Part shown: in pieces, positions 38,891 through 49,626 of the stretch
Position numbering within the stretch: the first letter of the stretch is position 1
How the letters are laid out: each line of letters starts with the position of its first letter
Translations under genes and position numbers: made by a program
DNA from: Nymphaea colorata
Lineage: Eukaryota > Streptophyta > Magnoliopsida > Nymphaeales > Nymphaeaceae
NCBI RefSeq assembly: GCF_008831285.2
Contig: NC_045147.1
Span: forward strand, 4,876,334-4,940,333
Direction of reading: 5' to 3'
DNA length: 64,000 nt
The notes under the pieces: generated by a model
Told to the model about the DNA's origin: nothing
Databases searched by the model: none
Seen by the model: only the letters and a program-made list of their open reading frames with translations

Positions 38891-40489
38891 TCCATAGTTG
38901 AATCATGCTCTCTTTCTTTTCTTAAATATTGTTTTGATATTATCCATGCATGATATTATAATCTTTCTATTTACATACCAATGAATGGTGAGAATGAGGG
39001 TATGGCTTGGGGCTCTTTATTTTCATATTAATTGTTGAGGTTAGGGTTTGTCCAACCCAGGGAAATCATCACGAAAATGTGCATGTTAAAATGCATTTGC
39101 ATGTCATTTTACGCTAGCTTCTTTCCTAATCACCCCATTAGGAACCCTAAAGAGTGCCTCGATGTGTTGCTAGATTTTCTTCCATACCCAATGGTGGAAG
39201 AAACATATTCCCTTGTAACCAAACCATAAATATTCTACGTTTTCATATAAATCATATTTTCCAAAACTTTTTCAAAAGAATCTCTTTAATGCAGCTTTGG
39301 AGACTTAGCGTAGGCTTTTGCATGAGTCCAAGTTCCCTTCCGGCCTATATCAAAATTTGAAGTCGGCTATTTTCAAATCATTCTTTGATTTTCATATTCA
39401 TGAAAATGTATGTGTATGTACATGTTATATACGTATGCATGCACGTGAATATCTTTCTTTGTTGTTTCTCTTTCTATAATTTAACATACTTTTATAAAAT
39501 CTCGTATACGTATATATAAATATATATATGTACGTGTATTCGATTTTAAAATATCTCTTTCTCTTTCTAAAATGATATTCTCTTCTCTAATTGATATAAA
39601 CATCATTTTCATAAGCTTTCATATATATATACAAATACATATCTTTCTTGTTCAAAACATGTGATTTTATGATTTTCAAGATCTTTTTCTTTCTCTATAT
39701 CCCTCTTTGGATATAGTCCTTCATCTTTTTCATTCTTCCAATATCTTACCATTTAAGATTTTAATTTTTTCATTTACCGACTTCATTAAGACAACAACTC
39801 AAGTAATGACCCAATATTGGATTCATGCTTGATGGTCTACAATCTCAATCCATTTTCAAAAACTTTTCTTTCTTATATATGATAACTGTAAAAACAAAAA
39901 TCTTAGATGTATGTTATGGTAGGAATGCCTTAGATGAATAATATGGTAAGAATGAATCATTTTTCTTCCATTCAACTTAAGATTGATGCATCCATGCATT
40001 CACTTCCACCCAATATCACAAATGAGCACAAACACATCTCTAAAAGAATTTAAGCAAGATGAGATGGAGCTCTAACTAGGTGGTAAACGAATTAGAGCAA
40101 AATCTCAAGCCTACTTAAAGTCTTAAGAGAACACTAAAATGACTTTAAAGTGATTTCCCAAACTTTTCAAATGATATTTAAAAGATTTTCCAACTCTAAT
40201 TTTCATCAAAATATTTCACACTCTTAAGCAATTGTTCAACAACATTTTCAAAAGTTTGAAACATCAAACTTCTAATATTCTTCTACACCGCATATAGAAA
40301 AGATGTTTAAGTTAAAATGAAATGCATCAATAATAAACATAGCTCTTAGATTGATTACCCCCGGTAAAGGCGCCGGAAACGGTTGATCCTCGTACCGACG
40401 GACGAGTCCCTTTCTCTTTTATTTTCAAATAAAAATCTCATTTTTCTGGAGCACTCTAAAAAACCAAAAATTTTGAGGATGCAACCAGA

Positions 40490-40508
40490 TGGCGACCGTG
40501 ACGGGACC
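40490..40508 (+). other. Primer-binding site, probably tRNA-Arg
   Basis: TGGCGACCGTGACGGGACC starts 6 nt after the LTR end. TGG is the complement of the tRNA CCA tail. The rest is complementary to an acceptor stem and T-arm of the kind found in plant tRNA-Arg (…GGTCCCGTCACGGTCG). This assignment is from memory of tRNA sequences and should be tested by alignment. tRNA-Arg primers are known for some plant Tat/Ogre-type elements. Confidence 0.65.
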
Positions 40509-41403
40509 CATCATCGTTTGACTATGGTTATAATTGATGCATTTTTAGTAACTTGAATATCTCACATATTACCAATGATAAAGCATGTCCCTTATTTTGA
40601 CCTTGACCCCATTGGCACTTCATTGCATTGCTTGGTGATTGTGTTTGCTTTCTTGCACATAAGACTAATTGAGAAGGATCAATCATGTTCACCTATATTT
40701 AGTATCAAATACATCCCTCCTTAATTTAAGAGTTGTTTGAGGACAATGTTTGTTCTTCTTCTTATTTTAATCATCATCTTAGGAAACATTGCATTAGAGA
40801 CAACTCATTTTACATGATTTCTCATATTTTAAAATTTCTCATACCTATTTTGTCTCGGTCATCATGTTGCCGGGTTTGGTCTTAGGCGGTAGCACAAAAC
40901 TAAGCCTTACAACTAGATCACACCTTGGGCGGGAAAGCCCCCTTGTGAGTACCAGGAGTGGTAACTTGTGGTATATCGACGAGTGTCCAATAAGAAGTTG
41001 ATAAACCTTACCCTTAGTTGCCAAATGAATAAGTCTATGCTCGTACTAAGCCCATTGGCTAAGGTATATTGGCATATCTTATATGAAATAATTATATTCA
41101 ATCAAACCCAATTCAATTAGGGTCGTATGCTCATTTTCCAAATATATGCATGATAAAGGTGACTTTAAAAAATGTTGGATGTTTATCATTGTATGATGAT
41201 TGCATGTTTGTCTTTCATACAATCTTTGATCAATTGAATAATTTTACATTTCATTTTCTTATTTAAATCAATGTCTTCTTCGATCATCTCTATATACTCT
41301 TCAACATGATCACACCATAAGCTCATGCTTTAACCCTACTATCTAAATGACATTGATTTTTTTCAAATACTGTCATTCATTTTTCATAATCACTTTAAGA
41401 TTT

Positions 41404-42240
41404 GCATTTTATCATGCTTTGTCAATCTCTCATCTATTCATTTGTCCAACTTCATATTTTTAAACATGATAGTCAGTTATTGGCTCAATTATAAATTTTG
41501 CTTGACTTAGGTCATGCATTCTTTTGCTCTCATTTTAGCCAAATATTTTTTTTCAAGTTTCAATACTTATGATGTATCTTTCCTCACATTTTACTATTTT
41601 CATAATTTCATTGGATCATCAATTATTCCTTGGCAAGTCTATTTCTCTAGAGTTGCTTTAAAATCTATATTTTATTATACATTGTCAATCCCTTATTTAT
41701 TTGTCCGACCTCATATTCTTGAACATGATGGCCACCTATTGGCCCAATTATCAACTCACTTGACTCAAGTCATGCATTATTTTTCCCTCATTCATATGCA
41801 GCCCAATAACTTTCTAGCTTCAGTACACATAGTGTGTCATTCTTTTTATGGATCATTAATTATTCTTTGACAAGTCCATCTTTTTGTTGTAGAATTGCTT
41901 CAAAAATCTACATTTCATCGTACTTTGTCAATCACTCGTTTATTCATTGATCTAACCTCACGTTTTCTAATTCAATTACCGACTTTGCTTGGTTTAGGTC
42001 ATACATTCTTTTTCCTCGTAATTCTCCATCCTCAATACTCATAGGGTGTATTTCTTTGTATTCTACTACTTCCATAAGTTGGGACATCGATTGCTATTTG
42101 TCAATCCATCATTTATTTGTGTGGAATCACATTCTTGAACGTGACTCTGCTTGACAATTTTCTAGCATCAACACCCATAGTATTTCTTTCTCCCTATTTT
42201 GTTACTTTCATAATTTCATTAGGCTATCATTTATTCCAAA
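41404..42240 (+). repeat. Diverged tandem array in the internal region
   Basis: Four units start near 41404, 41669, 41911 and 42093. Each begins with a variant of 'attttatcatactttgtcaat', then 'ttatttatttgtcc.acctca', 'ttgacttaggtcatgcatt' and 'catcaattattc'. The first two are about 240-265 bp; the last two are shortened. No frame is conserved between units. Tandem arrays in the non-coding part are known from Tat/Ogre-type elements. Confidence 0.8.
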
Positions 42241-42526
42241 TTGAATGCCAATCTTTGCTTTACTCGATTATACTCTATTTTCAATCATTAGACATGCATG
42301 AATCAAAGATTATGTATTGATAAATTACTCATAATTCTCTCTATTTTCCTATATTATCAACTTGATATCTTGCTATGAAAATCACTATTTAACAATCATA
42401 TTTCTATAACAAATTCCTTTCATACAAGCTTTGTCCCAATTACGTGTCAAAATTCTTTCATATCCAAGTGCAGACAGGTGATATTACCTTTCACCCTCTC
42501 ATATCAATTTTTATGCATTTGAGGCT

Positions 42527-42812
42527 AGTTTTCATCAAAATGTTTCACATTATCAAGCAATTGTTCAAGAACCTTTTCAAAAGTTTGAAACATCAAACTT
42601 CCAATATTCTTCTATACCGCATATAGAAAAGATGTTTAAGCCAAAATGAAATGCATCAATAATAAACATAGCCCTTGGATTGATTACCCCCGGTAAAGGC
42701 ACCGGGAACGGTTGATCCTCGTACCGATGGGCGAGTTCCTTTCTCTTTTATTTTCAAATAAAAATCTCATTTTTATGGAGCACTCTAAAAAACCAAAAAT
42801 TTTGGGGATGCA
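42527..42812 (+). repeat. 3' LTR terminal fragment
   Basis: This 286-bp segment matches 40200-40483 closely, including 'gattacccccggtaaaggc', 'ggttgatcctcgtaccga' and the terminal 'ggatgca'. Everything upstream in the LTR is missing here, so the 3' LTR was truncated on its 5' side by deletion. AATAA follows immediately. Confidence 0.85.
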
Positions 42813-42819
42813 AATAAGG

Positions 42820-43620
42820 CATTTATCATAGATTAAGAGATAGTTAATTAGAAGAATAAGACCGGAGGGGTTGGATGTGAAGAATAATTCCATGCCCCGA
42901 CCAAGCTGGTGCTTATATCTTGCTTTGGGTAACAGATTGGTGACTCTTGAAAGATTACAGCAGTTATGGTTTCCATCTGGCAAGCATTTGCATTCTATGC
43001 AGAAGGGAGGGTGAATCGAATGGCCACTTATTATTATTTGTTATGTTGCCAAAAGAGCTTGGAATGTCATTGGTAGGAAGTTTGATGTCAAAATTTCTTT
43101 CATGACTTAGTGGAGCGGATGTGGAAATGGTGGTGGAAGAAATAGTTTAGATCCAAATGGATGCTTGAGACATGGAGAACGGTGTTTCCAATAGTTATTT
43201 GGAACTTGTGGAGATATCGAAACTTATTGCTGCATGATGTTAGTGGTTGCTGCTCTGCCCGGAATGTCATTCAAAACGTGTGGGGTGACATCAAGGATGC
43301 AGTCCTAAATGTAAAATAGGCTGTGAAATATTGGATTAACATCCACACTTGGATCACTTGTGGCATGAGTCCTGATCCTTTGCCTGTTGCAGTAGAATGG
43401 TGCAAGCCATTTGTGTGAATGTAAATCATGTGCAGAAAGTGGCTTATATGCTTAAAGCTAAACAGAGCTGAGAGCTTCTTTTTTAAGGCTGGTAGGGCTA
43501 TGACACCGTGGGGATGGAGACTTAGTACATTATATGTAGCTTGGCACTCATTATATATGGTTACGAATATTCAAGGGATGGTCAGCATGGTTTTTGGGCC
43601 CAAGCCATGGCGTAACTAGA
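42820..43620 (+). pseudogene. LINE remnant: zinc-binding RT C-terminus, decayed
   Basis: A diverged non-LTR retrotransposon 3' region. Readable pieces in shifting frames are RLVTLERLQQLWF (about 42940-42975), corresponding to the 'xRLxTxxRLxxxGF' part of the zf-RVT domain, and IVIWNLWRYRNLLLHD (about 43190-43240), matching 'xxxWxIWxxRNxxxF'. Later PLPVAVEWCKP (about 43375-43412) resembles the linker into a C-terminal RNase H-like region. Stops and shifts throughout mean it is an old relic. It abuts the right end of the LTR element at 42812. Confidence 0.55.
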
Positions 43621-44790
43621 TGAAGAAGGCGGTTAGTAAACTGTGTTATGAAGCAATTGGTTTTTTTGTCCTGTCAACACAAGACCTCGTTGGTGCGTGT
43701 GTTTAAAGATAGTCCTGTCGTTAATGTTTTTGGCCTTCTCACTACCTCAACAGATTGATTCAGCAGTTGAATGGAATGGTATTCCAACATTCAGGGATGT
43801 TCTTTTTTTCCTTGATTGTTGTTACTGCTGATGTAGTTCCATCTTCTGTATTTTCGTTTGATGTACAGTTTCGTTCTTTTGTTAATATAAAGGGATGGGA
43901 GAGCACTCTCCCAGCAGATTCGCACCGGAATTTCCACTACCAAGGTGAAGCGGATGGGGACATTGGATCTTCCTGATAGAGTCCCCTATGACTGTCAAAA
44001 TATAGGACCTCTCTCCTGTTTACGACCAGTGCCAATGAGGCAAGGGAAGTGCAGGTCATAATTTTGGCAATTAAATAAAAATATTAGATTTTAAGTCTGT
44101 TTCTCCTATTCCATCATAACTTGAGTGTGTTTTATTGTAAAACTTTTCTTGATTAATAGTTTTTAATATTTTATTTATTCGAAGTACCTCTGTTACATTC
44201 TGTTATGACATGATTTCACTATTTACTTCAGCGATCTGCTTTATGCTCATTTGATGGTGCACCATATGCTTAGATAGTCGGTAGCGAGTGCAACATATAT
44301 TTTGATATCTCATAAGTATTCGTACAGCTTTAATTAGCAACCCACGAAACCCAGTCACACTACCGGCATTTATAGACTTTTCACAGTGGATCGATCTAAT
44401 TCTTGGATAGCTGTTTGAGAAAGAAAAAAAAGGGTTAAACAAATCAATTAAGCAATCTAATTATTGGATAAGTGTTTGGAAAAAAATAAAAGAAAAATTA
44501 AGCCTTCTTACTACTACCCACAGCACCGTCAAGTACTGTTAAAACACCATGATTATTATCATCATCACATTTTACCACGGCCAACAACATCATCATTATT
44601 GTATATATCATCAACATCATCATCAAAATCAAATCTCGAGGAGGTGTCATAATGTAGAACTTTGGCGGCGACGTATAACACCACGACCTGTACCACCATT
44701 TTGCTAGGATTTTGGTGTTTGATTTGCTTGAGAAGCAGAGTGGGCAGACAAACATGTAGTAGGATAGAAAAGAGAGAGAGAGAGAGAGAG
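43621..44790. other. Intergenic; GA microsatellite at 44770-44790
   Basis: I saw no gene. The frame at 43755-43976 may be the tail of the LINE remnant, but I could not show it. A degenerate ATC-rich tract (ATCATCATCAC type) spans 44550-44630, and a (GA)n tract at 44770-44790 directly precedes the 3' end of the next LINE. Confidence 0.45.
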
Positions 44791-45862
44791 CCGATAGAAT
44801 GGAAATATATAACAAAATTTGGGGACAAGATGTCCCTTAAATACAAAAACAATCCGCCAAAAAACAAAATTATGCAAAATAACACAAGCAGGAAGAACAA
44901 ATATACAATACAGTGCACAGAAAAATAGGAGAGAAGAGGAAAGACGAAACGGCACAGTCACCCAACTGCAGTCAGGCGGCGGCGCTTTAACCGAATGGCG
45001 AACTGGATATCCCCTTGCACAAGACGAGCCACAGAATCTGGTGAAGAGAAGGTGCCCCTGAAGACTCTGTTGTTGTGCTCCACCCAAATGCGCCACCAAG
45101 CTGAAATGAGCCACGACCTCCAGACATGACCCCAGGAAGCAGTCAGGTGGGGGGAAGGACAAAAGAGGAAGAAAAGACGAATGGATGGTGGGTTTGGAAG
45201 ATTACTAATAAGGGAAGACCAAGTAGAAGCAAGGACACTACAGAAAAAAGGGCAAGAAGTAAAAAGGTGGACCCGAGACTCAGTCGCAATAAGACATAGG
45301 GGACACTGGTTAGGCAAACTGATGCCAAGGCGCTGTAGGTGATCAAAAGTGTTGATATGACTAGTCAGAAGAAGCCAGACAAAAGCAATGGCTCGAGGAG
45401 ATGGGCCAGGAGACCAAAGAGACCGGGGGGGGGGGGAGTGACGCGACAGAAGGACCAAAGGAGGCCAGGTAGCAAGAAGAAAAAGTGAACTCACGGGTAG
45501 GTGAAAGGGGCCAGGATGGGGACGTGGACGATGAGAGGTCAACAAAGCGGAGGAAAAGAGGAAGGACAGAAAGCATGTCGGACCAAAAGTGAGAGGGGGA
45601 GGTGTGAGAGATAGAACTATGCCAGACGATAGGGGAAGGCAGGTCGAATTTTGAACTAATGAATTGGGTGATGGGAGAATGTTCAGTTGCTAACCGCCAC
45701 CACCAAGAACACAGGGAAGACTCGCAAGCCCGACTAAGGTTGGTAACCCCAGCACCCTCAAGAAGACGCGAAAAGGCAACCACATCCCAATGCGCAAGGC
45801 GATCTGAAGGTCGATCACCATCCCAAACAGAAAGAGAAGGCAAAAGTGTGCTATGCTAGCCC
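44791..45862 (-). pseudogene. 5'-truncated LINE: RT C-terminal and zinc-binding domain
   Basis: Two - strand frames form one LINE ORF2 end. The first (45843-45361) carries GAGVTNLSRACESSLCSWWWRLATE, here cited in parts: 'GVTNLSRACESSL' and 'WWWRLATE', the conserved region after the RT palm. The second (45545-44958) carries INTFDHLQRLGI, CPLC, then HLFTSC, and WWRIWVEHNNRVF, a complete zf-RVT domain. The two frames join at a 12-G run (45425-45436), so a single homopolymer indel splits the gene. The rest reads without stops, so this is the youngest LINE copy here. The 3' untranslated part extends to about 44791 and ends next to a GA microsatellite. Confidence 0.85.
44822..44836 (-). other. Stem-loop near the LINE 3' end
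   Basis: GGGACA, a 3-nt loop and TGTCCC form a perfect 6-bp hairpin about 30 nt before the LINE's 3' end. Plant LINEs and their partner SINEs often carry a 3' stem-loop recognised by the LINE reverse transcriptase; that role is inferred here from position. Confidence 0.55.
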
Positions 45863-46179
45863 CTTCAATAGTTACCTACTCGTCAGGTCAGCTGGCAATT
45901 ACAACATGATCTGATTATTGTCTTCGCATTTTCTATTTAATTTATAAACCATTAAGGCTTCTCAATGAAGCGACCAATCTCCACGTGGAGTCACTGACAG
46001 CCAATTAATGTTGCAGATTCCCACTATTAAAAAGTGCCGTTGTATAGACATGACCCTTTTAAGGGGTGTTGTCAGGCCGTGCCTTGGTAATGCTAGAAAC
46101 GCCATAACAACAAGCAACGAACAGAAGTTGCACTGATCAGGCGCTATTTCCTCGCTTTGTTATACTGAAATAACGAAAA
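45863..46179. other. Intergenic, nothing recognised
   Basis: A short spacer between two LINE remnants without a motif I recognise. Confidence 0.5.
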
Positions 46180-46835
46180 TGTTTCCATCGAAAGTGCCTG
46201 GCCTTCATTTTACTGCCATAGAGGCGTTGCTCTCCTATTGTTTGAAAGACTTAAAGCTGGTTGTCCACCCCTCCTATTGCTGAAAGCCAGTTTTAGTGAG
46301 GGTAATAACGTCATTGTTTGGACATCTAATGATCGCACTATTGCTTCTAGACATCAGATTTGGGAGAGGCTTAGAGTTAATGGCTATATTGATTGGTAGA
46401 GAAGGATTTGGATGGGCTACTCTATTCTGAGAGCCTGTTGCTTATTGTATATAGGCAGTTTTGGCAGGTTACTTATTGAGACCAGAAATCAGTGTTTAGG
46501 CGTTTCTCTTGCATCAACATGCAGTGTATGTTTTGTTATATGGAAAATCAAGGGCACCTATTGCTTCAATGCCCTGTTTCAGTTAAAATTTGGTATTTCA
46601 TTTGTCTTGGTTTGGAATATCCAGGCTAATGTCTAATGATTTTTATGCAAACTTCCTAAGGTAGATGAGAATAAAATTTTGTCTCGAGGAAAATGTTTTG
46701 CAGAAGCTCATACTCTTTTCTAATATGCTTACTGCTGTGAAGACTAGATCAAATAATGTTGGTTGGCCTAAATGGCTGCAAGATTCTATGGCCAAATGTT
46801 CTATTGATGTTGTTCGGTTCCCTTACTTATGGAAC
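46180..46835 (+). pseudogene. LINE remnant: RT C-terminus and zf-RVT domain, diverged
   Basis: In + strand frames the order typical of plant LINE ORF2 ends is visible: a 'NNVIVWTSNDRTIASRHQIWE' motif (about 46305-46365, cited as NNVIVW then HQIWERLR), a WxxxIW helix near 46400, a 'SFGRLLIETR' helix near 46460-46490, and a CSVC pair near 46520-46535 followed by a degraded His/Cys pair. It is on the opposite strand from, and unrelated in sequence to, the LINE at 44791-45862, so it is a separate older insertion. Frameshifts and at least one stop are present. Confidence 0.6.
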
Positions 46836-47142
46836 ACTAAAAAAACCGACACATTACTGCCGTTAAGAAAAGCATACTTCAATAAAAGCAAATTATACCG
46901 ACAGACGACAGAAACTGTCAATAAATCAGGCTTTTCATCGTCTGAAGAAAATCTCGTCATAAATATTCCGTTTTTACTGATGGGAGGCAAAAGTCCGTCG
47001 GTATTGATTCTGTTTATTACCCAGGAGCTGCTGAACCATCGGTATTGTGAAAAATTATACTAACAGTTAGCTATTTTCGTCGATATTGATTGAATAAATT
47101 TAATGCCCTAGCGGTTCGACTATTTTTTTTTTCCACTACTAA
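46836..47142. other. Segment rich in CCGAC/GTCGG words
   Basis: It has repeated short words such as ACCGACA, GTCGGTATTG and ATCGGTATTG on both strands, resembling the subterminal repeats of CACTA-type DNA transposons. It begins CACTAAAAAAACCGAC at 46838, but I found no matching inverted end. This is a weak candidate for a non-autonomous DNA element. Confidence 0.2.
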
Positions 47143-47622
47143 CCCACCCATCAATGACCTAGGCTCAACGGAAAAGCACGATGATCTTTTGACAGAGCTC
47201 TCTCACGTGGGATTTGGAAAGAAATAAACTTCATATGCAAGAAAAACGAGGAGGTTTGAGAAAACTGGAAAGAGAGAGCTAGGGTTTCGGCATGTGAGAA
47301 AGCCTTCTGGACTGTGCAGACTCCGTAAGAAATGCTCTAGTCTGGACTGTTCTTTCATTCATTGATTCCTCTACCTACTGCTTACGATGTTCCTTTTTAC
47401 AGTAATCATTAGTGTTAGTATATTCTCATTCATTTAGGCAGAACACTTTGTTGTACTTGCTTCATTCTTTGGCATTTAGCTTCTCCTTTTAGATTTACAA
47501 CAAAAAACAAAAAAAAAACAAAAAACAAAAAGAAGGAACGATGAAATTTGATAGAAAAAGTTGACCGCAAACGGGCTGAACTGTGAGAGTAAACAATGAA
47601 CAAGTGGTGTATGTATGGTGTA

Positions 47623-47701
<79 letters not shown>

Positions 47702-49626
47702 TCGACATAACTTAAAAGTTTAAAACTTGACCTTAGCTCAAACTAATTTCCTTGATGAACAGAATGGGATTCTACACTTCCTACTCCGGCATGTTTTCCA
47801 CAGCTTGTTAATTGGACAGAAAGGCAATATCCAATTCAAAGGATTGTTGTTGTTTGAAAGTAATTATGGTTTAACTTGGTTCTGTTCTCACCACCACGTG
47901 CATGTATGCATCCAATGTTTCTGTTGGACCAAAATGTAGTGCAACCAAAATTGATCAGCATAATGTTTGAGCCTATGCCATTTGAATTGCCTCAGAATCA
48001 GAGCGCCTTACGTGTTGACATGCTCAACCCAACACAGAGATGATGTTTTGGGCATTTTACAAAAAATTACTTTTGCCTAATTCCCTTTTCCCTCTTATAG
48101 AAATGAGTTTTCCTTTTCAGAAACTACAGACTTCCTGGTCATCACATGAGTCCGAACAGACGACCTATTTGCAAATGCCCTTTTTGAGATCGTTTACAGG
48201 TCAAGGACTCATGGTCAGTTCAAGTTCCAGACCAGCTAGCTCTCTGTCCGACTCCATGGTAATATTTTTCTCATCAAATCCGATTCTCTCAGAAGATCAG
48301 TCTATTTGCTTTGTCTCTCTGTCCGCCTCCTTGGTAATAAGATTATAACATTTTGCTTCATGAATGTCCCCTAATTGCAGGTTGCAATGGGGTGGCTAGC
48401 TTCTCCAAGGCAGGAATTCCTTCCTTTTTTGCATATATATGAACCAAATCACGTATGAGTATTCTCACTCAAAGTAACTTATTCCTTTCCAAAATGAATC
48501 CATCACACATTGTATGTATATATTTTGAAAATTTTTCATCCTCACATGTTGATTATACAGTAACAAATCCTAGAGTACCCTCTCTTAACAAGACACTTGA
48601 TTCTACAGATATTTGCATAAGACTGGGTTGTCATTTGGTCATACTTGTCATGGCCTTACTTCTGGTGATGTCAAGATTTCCTGTCTCGGAGATAAGGATG
48701 GGAATGCAAATGGGAATGGGTTTCTTCTTCTTCACTCAGAGTTCAATATGAACGGAAGGTAAAATAACACCAATGCCTTTTTTTTTAGTACTTAGTACAT
48801 TATGTGTTGTTAAGGTTCTCTCTTTGAGTTCATTTCTGGATAGTGATTTTTTCATGTGAAAATGTTCATTTTTATTTCCATATAGTGATTTGTTCTTCTC
48901 AATTAATACAATGTACCAACCAAGTGTGAATGCCCTGAGGTTCTGATCCGACATGTCATAAGGCATATATCGTTGCTTTGCAAATTTTTTGTCTAGATCA
49001 ATCTGTTGCAAATTTCTTAAATAAATTTGCCTAATATCATCCTACATCAGGAAACGTGTTAAGCTTGTCTAATATCACTCCATGTAAGGCAATGTCTTTG
49101 AGTTACCTTATATCACTAAAGGTCATTTAGTTTTGACCATTTTTTCAAATAATGAACATATAAAACTAACTAGCTGAGTATAATTTTAATTGCTTGTTAG
49201 TGGTATATCGATGGTTGGTTTAGGTGGATCATAGTGTTATACCTAGCTTGATTCCAATACATTGCTAAGGTTGGTTTCTGAGATTTTAATAAATGTGATT
49301 TCTATTTACCAAAGGAAGATTTGAGAAATTATGTGTTTGGAAAACTAAATTAACTCAGCTGATATGCTTTCAATTATGTAAAGAGATCATGAGTTGAAAT
49401 CACATACATATCAGAGATCTTCATGTGACCCTGGTCTTTCATGTTTTAACTTGTATTTCTAGCAAAATGCCTCTGTAATGCATAACGCTTGAATGATTTG
49501 TTTGATCATCTAAATGAAGAATCCTTCTTTCTCAAGTGGGCAGCAGTCAATTTGTATATAGGCTGTAGCTGCATTAGCTGCACTGTTTTTATGAAGTAGC
49601 TTTGAAGGAATTCCTAACAGGTATTG
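47143..49626. other. Intergenic; CT microsatellite and a possible exon pair
   Basis: A long interrupted (CT)n tract occupies 47622-47703. At about 48121-48258 a frame after 'tccttttcag' is serine/threonine-rich and ends at a GTAATA donor-like site; a further 'ctaattgcag' acceptor-like site lies at about 48380 and the frame continues to about 48437. This could be a relic of a host gene, but no family is recognised. Nothing else is readable up to the copia element. Confidence 0.3.
47622..47703. repeat. (CT)n microsatellite
   Basis: About 40 CT units with interruptions near 47648-47657 and 47696. Confidence 0.95.

Larger units (their letters stand above)
37965..40483 (+). repeat. 5' LTR of the non-coding element
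   Basis: This LTR is about 2.5 kb and contains a three-unit tandem repeat (38091-38288), a TATA box (38331-38338), a CT-rich leader (about 38405-38465), and a duplicated block carrying 'attttagagccaaga' at 38645 and 38827. Its last 285 bp recur at 42527-42812 with few differences, which proves the right boundary. The left boundary is tentative. Confidence 0.6.
37965..42812 (+). mobile_element. Mostly non-coding LTR retroelement (LARD-like or gypsy derivative)
   Basis: A long LTR ends GATGCA at 40483 and is followed 6 nt later by a PBS (40490-40508). About 2 kb of internal DNA with a tandem array follows, then a 286-bp copy of the LTR end (42527-42812). No gag or pol motif is visible. Direction is + by the PBS. 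It resembles a large retrotransposon derivative or a Tat/Ogre-type element that lost its coding part and most of its 3' LTR by deletion. The left boundary is uncertain: 37965 by sequence appearance, or 37746 if the AATAA target duplication is real. Confidence 0.6.

Noticed and set aside
44464-44660. His/Tyr-rich frame
   Set aside because: It is translated from an ATC-rich simple sequence.
46838-47142. Complete small CACTA element starting CACTAAAAAAACCGAC
   Set aside because: The right side lacks a matching inverted terminus and no 3-bp duplication was seen; it is kept only as a weak repeat note.
47476-47697. Frame with an Arg-Glu repeat on the - strand
   Set aside because: It is a translation of the CT microsatellite.
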